In this document: piece after piece, positions 1-5,796 of the stretch
Position numbering within the stretch: the first letter of the stretch is position 1
Layout of the letters: every line of letters starts with the position of its first letter
NCBI GenBank assembly: GCA_022706175.1
Contig: JAKJDB010000199.1
Location: 1-5,796 of the forward strand
From: Candidatus Zhuqueibacterota bacterium
GTDB taxonomy: Bacteria > KSB1 > UBA2214
Length of the DNA: 5,796 bases
Direction: 5' to 3'
The notes under the pieces: model-generated
The model's input: only the letters and a program-made list of their open reading frames with translations
Databases searched by the model: none
What the model was told of the DNA's origin: nothing
Position numbers and translations under genes: made by a program

Positions 1-997
1 ATTTAAAACCGCGGAACAGCTTGCCGTTCGGTCCCTGAAGAAAAGCCGCATCGGTGTTCTTGCCTTCGCCATCCAGAATGATCTCGCAGCCGTCCGCATA
101 GACCATACGGATGGTCCGCCATGTGCCGACCGCATCCGGGTGCGCCTGCGGCGCATCCGCCTCGATAAAAACCGGGCTGGTGTCGTCCTTGTCCAGCAAA
201 TATTGCACAGGATCCAGGTAATGTTGCCCCATATCGCCTAATCCGCCGCCGTCGTAGTCCCAATAGCCGCGAAAGGTGGCGTGTACGCGATGGGGATGAT
301 ACGGTTTGTAGGGCGCCGGGCCCAGCCACATATCGTAATCCAGTTCCTGGGGAATCCACTGAGGAGTCAGATCCGTGCGGCCGACCCAGTAAAATTTCCA
401 TTCAAAGCCGGTAGCCTGGTTGATGGTGACCTTGAGCGGCCAGCCCAACAGGCCGCTGGCCACCAGTTTTTTGACCGGTGCGATGGGAGTGCCAAAGCCG
501 TAAAAGCGATCGGTAAAGCGAAACCAGGTGTTGATGCGAAAGATGCGGTCATGAGCCTGCACCGCGCGGACGACCTGCTGTCCTTCGCCGATGGTGCGGG
601 TCATGGGTTTTTCGCACCAGATGTCTTTGCCCGCCTGAGCAGCGGCAATGGACATGAGCGCATGCCAGTGCGGCGGGGTGGCGATGTGTACGACGTCTAT
701 ATCCGGGCGGTCCAGCACTTGGCGAAAATCATGATATCCTTTGACCCCCTGATCTGTTTTGGCCAATGCGCTCTGCAGATGATTTTCATCCACATCGCAT
801 ACGGCGAGCAGGCGGGCGCCGGTGTATCGAATATGGCCTTGGCCCATGCCGCCGACTCCGATGATCGCCCGGGTCAGCTCATCGGAGGGCGCGGTATAGC
901 CCGGTCCGCCCAACACTCGGCGCGGCACGATGCTGAAGGCAGCGGCGGCAATGCCCGCGCTGCGAAAGAAATTCCTGCGGCTGATGGAAGAGTTCAC
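1..997 (-). CDS. Tat-exported Gfo/Idh/MocA-family NAD(P)-dependent oxidoreductase, C-terminus cut by window edge
   Basis: I translated the minus strand by hand from GTG 997; 332 codons run without a stop to position 2, so the C-terminus is missing. The start is set by AAGGAG at 1012-1007, nine bases upstream; no other start codon occurs in frame before a stop at 1057-1055. Residues 6-11 read SRRNFF, a Tat motif, followed by an Ala-rich hydrophobic stretch (14-24). A Rossmann motif GVGGMG lies at 47-52, ATPPHWH at 106-112, the family signature EKP at 129-131, and GDMGQHYLD at 254-262, whose His is probably in the active site. Family members oxidise or reduce sugars and cyclitols with bound NAD(P). 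The substrate cannot be read from sequence. The gene is divergent from the symporter operon and probably serves the same pathway in the periplasm. The family call is sure; the role is inferred. Confidence 0.93.
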   Translation of the reverse strand, partial: MNSSISRRNFFRSAGIAAAAFSIVPRRVLGGPGYTAPSDELTRAIIGVGGMGQGHIRYTGARLLAVCDVDENHLQSALAKTDQGVKGYHDFRQVLDRPDIDVVHIATPPHWHALMSIAAAQAGKDIWCEKPMTRTIGEGQQVVRAVQAHDRIFRINTWFRFTDRFYGFGTPIAPVKKLVASGLLGWPLKVTINQATGFEWKFYWVGRTDLTPQWIPQELDYDMWLGPAPYKPYHPHRVHATFRGYWDYDGGGLGDMGQHYLDPVQYLLDKDDTSPVFIEADAPQAHPDAVGTWRTIRMVYADGCEIILDGEGKNTDAAFLQGPNGKLFRGFK

Positions 998-1036
998 TCT
1001 TTTACACTCCTTGTATGAAAAGGGAAACCGAATGCC

Positions 1037-1065
1037 AATATACTTAAAGCATTTTTAAAAATCAA
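1037..1065 (-). promoter_or_regulatory. Sigma-70-like promoter for the divergent oxidoreductase gene
   Basis: Read on the minus strand, TTGATT (1065-1060, 4/6 to the -35 consensus) is separated by exactly 17 bases from TATATT (1042-1037, 5/6 to the -10 consensus). Transcription would begin near 1030, leaving a leader of roughly 33 bases with the AAGGAG ribosome site before GTG 997. The spacer is AT-rich and contains the 12-bp palindrome ATTTTTAAAAAT (1051-1062). This is the best promoter match in the window. If the host uses an unusual primary sigma factor (as Bacteroidota do), the match could be fortuitous. Confidence 0.6.
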
Positions 1066-1090
1066 CGTCCGAGTCAATCGAGAAAAAAAG

Positions 1091-1119
1091 TTGGATTTTT
1101 CTGCTAAAAAACATAGATT
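1091..1119 (+). promoter_or_regulatory. Weak sigma-70-like promoter candidate for the symporter operon
   Basis: TTGGAT (1091-1096, 3/6 to the -35 consensus) lies 17 bases before TAGATT (1114-1119, 4/6 to the -10 consensus). Transcription would begin near 1126 and give a leader of about 60 bases before TTG 1186. The match is modest, but this is the best spaced pair upstream of the operon in this AT-rich stretch. A poor promoter with inverted repeats over the start point would suit a regulated (activated or repressed) catabolic operon. Confidence 0.3.
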
Positions 1120-1120
1120 G

Positions 1121-1143
1121 CAGGTAATCGGACCTGACCGGTC
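1121..1143. promoter_or_regulatory. Inverted-repeat pair, possible operator at the symporter promoter
   Basis: CAGGT (1121-1125) and ACCTG (1132-1136) form a perfect inverted repeat around six bases, and the 8-bp palindrome GACCGGTC (1136-1143) abuts it. Both sit just at and after the predicted plus-strand transcription start, a usual place for a repressor site. No regulator gene is in the window, and the arms are short enough to arise by chance. Binding is an inference. Confidence 0.3.
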
Positions 1144-1185
1144 GTGGGTGAATCACTGCAGCAGATCAAAACGAGGAGGCGCTGG

Positions 1186-2652
1186 TTGAGCCATTTTTCC
1201 ATTTTAGACGGATCGATCGTAGGCCTGTATCTCTTAGCCACCATGACGGCCGGCATCATGGTGCGCAAGTATGTGGGCAAAGTGGAGCATTTTCTAGTCG
1301 CCGGCCGGGAGATGAACGTCTATCTGGGCATCGCCTCGTTGGCAGCCACCGAGTTCGGCATTGTCACCTGCATGTACACGGCGCAGAACGGCTATGAGAT
1401 GGGTTTTTCCGGAGCGGTTCCGGGCATCCTGATGGCGCTGGCCATGGCGTTCGTGGGGTTCACCGGATTTGGTGTCAAACCCCTGCGCGACAGCGGGGTG
1501 ATGACGCTGCCGGAACTCTATCAGAAAAAGTTCGGACCACGCGTGCGCTGGGCCGCCGGCGTGGTCATCGTGCTGGGCGGGTTGCTGAATATGGGGGTTT
1601 TTCTGCGTACCGGCGGCGAGTTTCTAGTGATGGTCACCGGGATGGACGTGCGCTATCTTGAAATCACCATGACTCTGCTGTTGATCCTGGTGTCGTTGTA
1701 TACGATTCTCGGCGGCATGCTGTCGGTGCTGATCACCGATTTTCTGCAATTTATCGTCATGAGTTTGGGGCTTATTCTGGTCACGGTGTTGATCCTCTAT
1801 CACATCGGTTGGGATGCCCTGGTGCAGGCGGTGCAAACCCACCATGGCGACGGCGGATTCAACCCTCTGGTCCATCCCAAAATGGGCTGGCCCTATGTGG
1901 TGTTCAACGCCCTGTTGAATCTGGCGGTGGTGTTGACCTGGCAAACTACCATCATTAGACTGCTCTCGGCAAAAGACACCAAAACCGGTCTTAAAATTTA
2001 CAAGGGCACGGCGTTCTTTTTTGTCTGTCGTTTTTTGATCCCCGGCATTTGGGGCATTGCCGCTCTGGCCACGTTGGCCCCGGAGGTGGTGGGGTCCAAT
2101 ACCCTCTACGCCATGCCCAAGTTTTTGTCTTCCTTCGTGCCGATGGGATTAATGGGCCTGCTGGTAGCCGCCATGCTCGCCGCGGACATGTCCACCGATT
2201 CTTCCTACATGCTCACCTGGGGCAGTGTGATCTATAACGACATCATGGCGCCGTTCCGCAAAAAGCCCTGGTCTGAGAAAAAGGGCATCTTGTGGAACAG
2301 ATTTATCGTGGCGTTCATCGGTATTTTTCTTTTATTCTACGGCCTCTGGTATCCGTTAAAGGGTGATCTGTGGACTTATCTCGGCGTCACCGGGACCATC
2401 TATCTGTCGAGCATGTCCGTTCTGCTGATCGCCTGCTGCTACTGGAAACGGGCCAACAGCTGGGGCGCCGGTGCGGCCATTTTTTTCGGAGCATTGATTC
2501 CGATCGGATTTTTAGTGATGCAACAGGTGCCGGCCACGCAAGCGCTGGCGGAAAAAATCGGTCCTTATTATTCCGGCATCGCCGCCTATGTGATCACCGC
2601 TTTGGCCATGGTGATCGGATCCCTGCTCAAACCGCAAAGAAAAGGAGCCTGA
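1186..2652 (+). CDS. Sodium/solute symporter, SSS (SLC5) family
   Basis: This is a polytopic inner-membrane protein with the SSS fold, expected to import a sugar-like or other organic solute with sodium. I choose TTG 1186 (488 residues) because GAGGAGG (1173-1179) sits six bases before it; GTG 1144, which would add 14 residues including a basic KTRRR stretch, has no ribosome site. Family marks are FLVAGR at residues 36-41 after the first span, the GG-containing SSS signature from Tyr172 to Gln188 (YTILGG, ITDFLQ), and ADMSTDSS at 333-340, whose Ser/Thr residues match the Na2 sodium site region of vSGLT-like transporters. A dozen or so hydrophobic spans run through to LLKPQRKGA at the C-terminus. 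The substrate is unknown; neighbouring exported sugar enzymes suggest a mono- or amino-sugar or a cyclitol. The next gene starts 2 bp after its stop codon. Confidence 0.92.
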   Translation: MSHFSILDGSIVGLYLLATMTAGIMVRKYVGKVEHFLVAGREMNVYLGIASLAATEFGIVTCMYTAQNGYEMGFSGAVPGILMALAMAFVGFTGFGVKPLRDSGVMTLPELYQKKFGPRVRWAAGVVIVLGGLLNMGVFLRTGGEFLVMVTGMDVRYLEITMTLLLILVSLYTILGGMLSVLITDFLQFIVMSLGLILVTVLILYHIGWDALVQAVQTHHGDGGFNPLVHPKMGWPYVVFNALLNLAVVLTWQTTIIRLLSAKDTKTGLKIYKGTAFFFVCRFLIPGIWGIAALATLAPEVVGSNTLYAMPKFLSSFVPMGLMGLLVAAMLAADMSTDSSYMLTWGSVIYNDIMAPFRKKPWSEKKGILWNRFIVAFIGIFLLFYGLWYPLKGDLWTYLGVTGTIYLSSMSVLLIACCYWKRANSWGAGAAIFFGALIPIGFLVMQQVPATQALAEKIGPYYSGIAAYVITALAMVIGSLLKPQRKGA

Positions 2653-2653
2653 T

Positions 2654-2800
2654 ATGAACGTCGATCACTGGTTTTGGGCCCTGGTCACCGCTGCCGTGAT
2701 CATCTGGTATTCCACGATCACCGTCTATGTGGCGATCAAAGGAATCGGCGACATCAAAGTCATGTTAAAGAGCCTGACTGAATTGGAGACAAAAAATTAG
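2654..2800 (+). CDS. 48-residue single-span membrane protein, probable symporter accessory subunit
   Basis: This short gene starts one base after the symporter stop codon. Its ribosome site AAGGAG (2642-2647) lies inside the end of the symporter gene, six bases before ATG, so the two are translationally linked. The protein has one hydrophobic span at about residues 8-28 (ending WYSTITVYVAI), then a lysine-containing amphipathic tail (KGIGDIKVMLKSL). By the positive-inside rule the N-terminus should face out and the tail the cytoplasm. Small membrane proteins next to SSS transporters are known (YhdT beside PanF; DUF4212 proteins beside acetate-permease-like symporters); I infer a similar stabilising or regulatory role but cannot assign it to a named family. 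The tight spacing, strong ribosome site and sensible topology argue that it is real. Confidence 0.82.
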   Translation: MNVDHWFWALVTAAVIIWYSTITVYVAIKGIGDIKVMLKSLTELETKN

Positions 2801-2889
2801 CCCTCCACATCCGCAAGAAAGCGGCAGAGGAGTTTGCTGCACCCTATCATGGATGCGAAACATTCACAGCCAATAGAACGAGGTGGTTC
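2801..2889. other. Intercistronic gap within the operon
   Basis: These 89 bases separate the small membrane protein from the GH109 gene. A weak stem GCGGCA/TGCTGC (2821-2826 with 2835-2840, one G-U pair) has no T-run after it, so it is not a terminator. The only clear signal is the GAGGTGG ribosome site at 2880-2886. I see no convincing internal promoter, so read-through from the symporter is expected. Confidence 0.4.
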
Positions 2890-4251
2890 ATGCAATCCTA
2901 TTCTTCCGAGTTCAATCGTCGTTCGTTTTTAAAGACCAGCCTGGGGGTGGCTGCGAGTCTGGGAGTGATGGCCGCTGAAGAGCAGGCCGGCGCGCAAGAG
3001 AAAAGCGGCCTGGCGCCGGATCGGTTTTTCAGCACGGCGCCGATCCCTCAGGTGCGCATGGCGTTCGTCGGCGTGGGCGGCATGGGTTCCGCCCATGTGC
3101 GCAATTACCTCAAAATTCCCGGAGTGGAGATCAAAGCGGTGTGCGATATCGTTCCGGAAAAGGTGGAACGGATCCAAAAATGGTGCACCGACGCAGGGCG
3201 TCCCAAACCGACGGGCTATACGCGCGGCAACTATGATTTCATTCGCTTGTGCGAAAGCGAAGATCTGGATCTGGTTTTCACCGCCACGCCCTGGGAGTGG
3301 CATGTGCCGGTGTGTGCGGCGGCGATGAAAAACGGCAAACACGCCGCCACGGAAGTGCCGGCTGCGGTGACGCTGGATGAATGCTGGCAGCTGGTGGAGA
3401 CCGCGGAAAAGCTGCAAAAGCATTGCGTGATGATGGAGAACTGCTGTTATGATTATGAAGAGATGATGATCTTCAACATGGTGCGCAAAGGCGTGCTGGG
3501 CGAAATTTTGCACGGCGAGGCCGGATATCTGCATGATCTGCGTCAGCTGAAAATGACGGCGGAAGGAGAGGGGCTGTGGCGCACCGCTCACTCGATCAAG
3601 CGCAACGGCAATCTCTATCCCACGCATGGTCTGGGGCCCATTGCCCAGTGCATGGACATCAACCGCGGCGATCAATTCGACTATCTCGTTTCCATGAGCA
3701 CGGTTTCGCGCGGATTAAAGCTGTTCGCGACCGAGCATTTCGGCAGCGACGATCCCCGCGCCCGGCAGACTTATAAACAGGGCGATGTGAATGTCAGCCT
3801 GATCCGCACGCAAAACGGCCGCGTCATCACGTTATATCATGATTGCGACACGCCCCGGCCCTACACGCGCATCAACATCGTGCAGGGGACCCGCGGCATC
3901 GCTCAGAAATGGCCGGAACGGATTCATATCGAGGGCAAGAGCCCGCAGCACGAATGGGAACCGTTGCAGAACTATGCCGCAGAGTATGAACATCCTCTTT
4001 GGCGCAAGCTGCGCGCAGAGTCGGCCGGCGCAGGGCATGGCGGCATGGACTTTATTGAGGACTATCGGCTGATCGAGTGTCTGCGTCAAGGCCTGCCGAC
4101 GGACCAGAATGTCTATGACGCGGCGGCCTGGAGCGCGGTTTCGGAATTGAGCGAACGGTCCGTGGCCAAAAAGAGCCGCCCCGTGGATTTCCCGGATTTC
4201 ACCCGCGGACGATGGAAAACGCTGCCGCCGTTGGGGATCGTCGGCGCTTAG
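2890..4251 (+). CDS. Tat-exported GH109 family NAD-dependent glycosidase (alpha-N-acetylgalactosaminidase-like)
   Basis: 453 residues, close to the usual GH109 length. The start follows GAGGTGG (2880-2886). The N-terminus has a near-ideal Tat motif NRRSFLK (9-15), a hydrophobic stretch and a likely cleavage site AGA|Q after residue 35. The mature part has a Rossmann motif GVGGMG (61-66), and EVP at 155-157 where classical Gfo/Idh/MocA enzymes have EKP. GH109 hallmarks follow: MENCCYD (182-188), YPTHGLGP (243-250, Tyr243 and His246), TPRPY ending at Tyr325, and near the end HGGMDFIEDYRLIECLR and FPDFTRGRWK. As I recall the Elizabethkingia NagA structure, Glu155, Tyr187, Tyr243, His246 and Tyr325 fall where its active-site residues lie. 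GH109 enzymes keep NAD bound and cleave through transient oxidation at C3. The best-known substrate is alpha-linked GalNAc; the true one here may differ. The family call is firm, the specificity is not. Confidence 0.93.
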   Translation: MQSYSSEFNRRSFLKTSLGVAASLGVMAAEEQAGAQEKSGLAPDRFFSTAPIPQVRMAFVGVGGMGSAHVRNYLKIPGVEIKAVCDIVPEKVERIQKWCTDAGRPKPTGYTRGNYDFIRLCESEDLDLVFTATPWEWHVPVCAAAMKNGKHAATEVPAAVTLDECWQLVETAEKLQKHCVMMENCCYDYEEMMIFNMVRKGVLGEILHGEAGYLHDLRQLKMTAEGEGLWRTAHSIKRNGNLYPTHGLGPIAQCMDINRGDQFDYLVSMSTVSRGLKLFATEHFGSDDPRARQTYKQGDVNVSLIRTQNGRVITLYHDCDTPRPYTRINIVQGTRGIAQKWPERIHIEGKSPQHEWEPLQNYAAEYEHPLWRKLRAESAGAGHGGMDFIEDYRLIECLRQGLPTDQNVYDAAAWSAVSELSERSVAKKSRPVDFPDFTRGRWKTLPPLGIVGA

Positions 4252-4259
4252 AAGGAATG

Positions 4260-4290
4260 GACCTGCACCGGCGTTATGCGCTGTGTGGTC
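4260..4290 (+). other. Imperfect intercistronic hairpin before the aminotransferase gene
   Basis: GACC (4260-4263) pairs with GGTC (4287-4290), inner GCAC pairs with GTGT, and GCG pairs with CGC around a TTATG loop, giving about 11 pairs interrupted by small bulges. No T-run follows, so it should not terminate transcription. It sits 24 bases upstream of the ribosome site and might affect mRNA processing or stability. The structure is readable from the sequence, but its function is unproven. Confidence 0.3.
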
Positions 4291-4324
4291 TGAAAAGGTG
4301 AACTCTTGCAAGGCGAGGTGCATA

Positions 4325-5671
4325 ATGAAACAACTACTTTCCCGGCGTCGTTTTCTGGCTGCCGGCGCCGCTGTCTCCGCGGCTGCGTTGACGCCGGTTC
4401 CAGCCGCCGGCATCCCCCGTCCCGGACGCAGTGCCGCTAAACTGGCCCTGTTGGGCGGTCCGCCGGTGCGCACGAAAAAGTGGAGTCCTTGGCCCATCTG
4501 GGACAAGAGCGCGGAACCGGATATCCTCGCTGTCCTGCGCAGCGGCGTCTGGTTTCGCGGCCAGGGCACACGCGTCCCCGAATTTGAAAAGCGCTATGCC
4601 GAACTCTTGGGCGCAAAAAAGTGTCTGGCCACCTCGAGCGGCACGACCGCGTTGATCACCGCTCTGCATGTGTTGGGCGTGGAGGCAGGAGACGAAGTGA
4701 TCGTCTCTCCCTATACCTTCATCGCCACTTACAATGTCGTTTTGATGCTCAAGGCTTTGCCGGTCTTCGCCGATACCGATCAGGAGACGTTTACCATCAA
4801 CCCGCAAAAGATCGAAGAGCGCATCACTGAGCGGACGCGCGCGCTGCTGCCGGTGCACATCCTCGGGCTGCCGGTGGAGATGGACCCGGTCATGGAGATC
4901 GCCCGCAAACACCGCCTGATGGTTGTCGAAGACGCCTGTCAGGCCTGGCTGGCTGAATATAAAAATAAAAAGTGCGGCCTGATCGGCGATTTGGGCTGCT
5001 ACAGCTTTCAGAATTCCAAACATCTGCCCGCCGGCGAAGGCGGCGCCGTGGTGGGCAACGATCCGATGGTTGTAGATCGTTGCCACAGCTTTCACAACTG
5101 CGGCCGGGCTTTCGGTTCCTTTCAGCCGGACGGCCCTAACGCTGTGCGCGGCGTCAATTTTCGCATGCAGGAATTCCAGGCCGTCATCCTGATGTCGCAG
5201 ATGCAACGGCTGGAGAACGATACCCGGTTGCGCGAGCAAAACGCCCGCTATCTTTCATCGCGATTGCAGCAGATCCCCGGAATCATTCCCTATAAACTCA
5301 ATCCGGGCGCCACTCGTGCCATTTTCCATCTCTATCCGTTCCGCTACAAGGCGGAATCGTTCGATGGCGTGCCTCGTGCCAAGTTTATCTCCGCACTGGA
5401 AGCGGAGGGTGTCCCCTGTTCATCGGGATATGCCTCACAGCACCGCGATGGATTGATCCAAGAAGCCTTGAACTCGGAGAGCTACAAGCGGCTGTTCTCC
5501 GCAGAACGGCTTAAACGCTACTGGGAAGAAAACGTGTTGCCGGAAACAGATCAGCTGTGCAGCGAAGCGGTGTGGTTTACGCAAAATATGCTGCTGGGAT
5601 CACAGCGCGATATGGACGATATTGCGGATGCGGTGCAAAAGATTTATGAAAACCGACATCAGCTAGCTTGA
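4325..5671 (+). CDS. DegT/DnrJ/EryC1/StrS-family PLP-dependent sugar aminotransferase with a Tat signal
   Basis: I choose ATG 4325 (448 residues): GAGGTG (4315-4320) lies four bases upstream, and the Tat motif SRRRFL (6-11) then sits correctly near the N-terminus, followed by an Ala-rich hydrophobic stretch and a cleavage-like VPA/AG near residues 25-29. GTG 4283 would add 14 residues before the signal and has no ribosome site. The enzyme body starts at KLALLGG (39-45), like scyllo-inosose aminotransferases of the StsC/BtrR type. SSGTTAL (104-110) should hold the PLP phosphate, EDACQAW (202-208) supplies the Asp that contacts the PLP ring nitrogen, and SFQNSK (227-232) gives the Schiff-base lysine Lys232, followed by GEGG (237-240). 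All catalytic residues are present, so it should be active. The family interconverts keto- and amino-sugars or cyclitols with Glu or Gln as partner. Such enzymes are normally cytoplasmic, so the export signal is odd. Substrate unknown; last gene before the terminator. Confidence 0.9.
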   Translation: MKQLLSRRRFLAAGAAVSAAALTPVPAAGIPRPGRSAAKLALLGGPPVRTKKWSPWPIWDKSAEPDILAVLRSGVWFRGQGTRVPEFEKRYAELLGAKKCLATSSGTTALITALHVLGVEAGDEVIVSPYTFIATYNVVLMLKALPVFADTDQETFTINPQKIEERITERTRALLPVHILGLPVEMDPVMEIARKHRLMVVEDACQAWLAEYKNKKCGLIGDLGCYSFQNSKHLPAGEGGAVVGNDPMVVDRCHSFHNCGRAFGSFQPDGPNAVRGVNFRMQEFQAVILMSQMQRLENDTRLREQNARYLSSRLQQIPGIIPYKLNPGATRAIFHLYPFRYKAESFDGVPRAKFISALEAEGVPCSSGYASQHRDGLIQEALNSESYKRLFSAERLKRYWEENVLPETDQLCSEAVWFTQNMLLGSQRDMDDIADAVQKIYENRHQLA

Positions 5672-5724
5672 AAGAGTTGTAAGCGTTTTCGACAACGGTC
5701 AGTGCAGTTTTACAGAGCAACTCG

Positions 5725-5768
5725 GTGGTGCAATCCAGTGGAGAAGTCAGTGGAGCAATCCACCGGAT
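5725..5768. repeat. Imperfect tandem duplication with 25-bp period overlapping the terminator
   Basis: Bases 5725-5743 and 5750-5768 match at 15 of 19 positions, both containing GTGG, then GCAATCCA, then GGA. The second copy forms the left arm of the terminator. The repeated GCAATCC (5730-5736) could also pair with the terminator right arm, giving an alternative hairpin. It may be a small slippage duplication. Confidence 0.5.
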
Positions 5769-5777
5769 TGCTTTTTT
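5754..5777 (+). terminator. Rho-independent terminator of the symporter-glycosidase-aminotransferase operon
   Basis: AGCAATCC (5754-5761) pairs perfectly with GGATTGCT (5765-5772) around a three-base ACC loop, and six T residues (5772-5777) follow directly. It lies 82 bases after the aminotransferase stop codon and points along the plus strand. The reverse strand has no T-run after the stem, so it is one-directional. It marks the 3' end of the plus-strand operon. Confidence 0.82.
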
Positions 5778-5796
5778 AGAGCCCGAGCCGGTGGAG

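Noticed and set aside
281..1018. Plus-strand open frame of 245 codons opposite the oxidoreductase
   Set aside because: It is antisense to a clear Gfo/Idh/MocA gene with Tat, Rossmann and EKP motifs; its product shows no recognisable domain.
2821..2840. Stem GCGGCA/TGCTGC as a possible terminator between the small membrane protein and GH109
   Set aside because: Only six pairs with one G-U and no following T-run; the operon most likely reads through.
2929..3675. Minus-strand open frame of 248 codons inside the GH109 gene
   Set aside because: Same reasoning: antisense to a strongly conserved gene, with a His/Arg-rich product lacking any motif.
4283..4324. Upstream GTG 4283 as start of the aminotransferase
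   Set aside because: No ribosome site precedes it, it lies inside the intercistronic hairpin, and it would push the twin-arginine motif away from the N-terminus.
3832..4569. Minus-strand open frame spanning the end of GH109 and the start of the aminotransferase gene
   Set aside because: It crosses two well-supported plus-strand genes and their ribosome site, and the product has no domain-like pattern.
4334..5239. Minus-strand open frame of 301 codons opposite the aminotransferase
   Set aside because: The plus-strand protein has all PLP aminotransferase motifs; the antisense product is His/Gln/Ala-rich with no family features, typical of a GC-rich shadow frame.
1..5796. tRNA, rRNA, CRISPR array, transposase or integrase signals
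   Set aside because: No regularly spaced repeats, no tRNA-like cloverleaf and no recombinase motifs were seen; all long frames are accounted for by metabolic or transport genes.

Overview
The window looks like chromosomal DNA from an uncultured Gram-negative bacterium of about 55-60% GC, probably of the FCB or PVC type (KSB1-, Planctomycetes- or Bacteroidota-like). That guess rests on three enzymes carrying twin-arginine (Tat) export signals, two of them Gfo/Idh/MocA-fold proteins, beside a sodium/solute symporter. The taxon is an inference; no rRNA or other marker gene is present.

Layout. On the minus strand, positions 997 to 1 hold the first 332 residues of a Tat-exported Gfo/Idh/MocA oxidoreductase whose C-terminus lies outside the window. 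A 188-bp AT-rich divergent intergenic region (998-1185) follows, with a good minus-strand sigma-70 promoter, a weaker plus-strand promoter candidate and short inverted repeats. On the plus strand there are four genes: an SSS/SLC5-type sodium/solute symporter (best start TTG 1186), a 48-residue single-span membrane protein directly behind it (2654-2800), a Tat-exported GH109 NAD-dependent glycosidase (2890-4251), and a DegT/DnrJ/EryC1-type PLP aminotransferase that also carries a Tat signal (4325-5671). A strong intrinsic terminator at 5754-5777 closes this unit, so the four plus-strand genes probably form one operon.

How the genes may work together (inference). Two exported nicotinamide-dependent sugar enzymes and an exported PLP sugar aminotransferase next to a symporter suggest that a sugar, amino sugar or cyclitol derivative is oxidised or cleaved by redox chemistry outside the cytoplasm, aminated or deaminated there, and imported by sodium symport. 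GH109 enzymes cleave glycosides through transient oxidation at C3; Gfo/Idh/MocA enzymes make or reduce keto-sugars; DegT-type enzymes interconvert keto- and amino-sugars. The most unusual points are the Tat signal on a PLP sugar aminotransferase and the tiny unannotated membrane protein coupled to the symporter. No mobile element, CRISPR array, tRNA or rRNA was seen.
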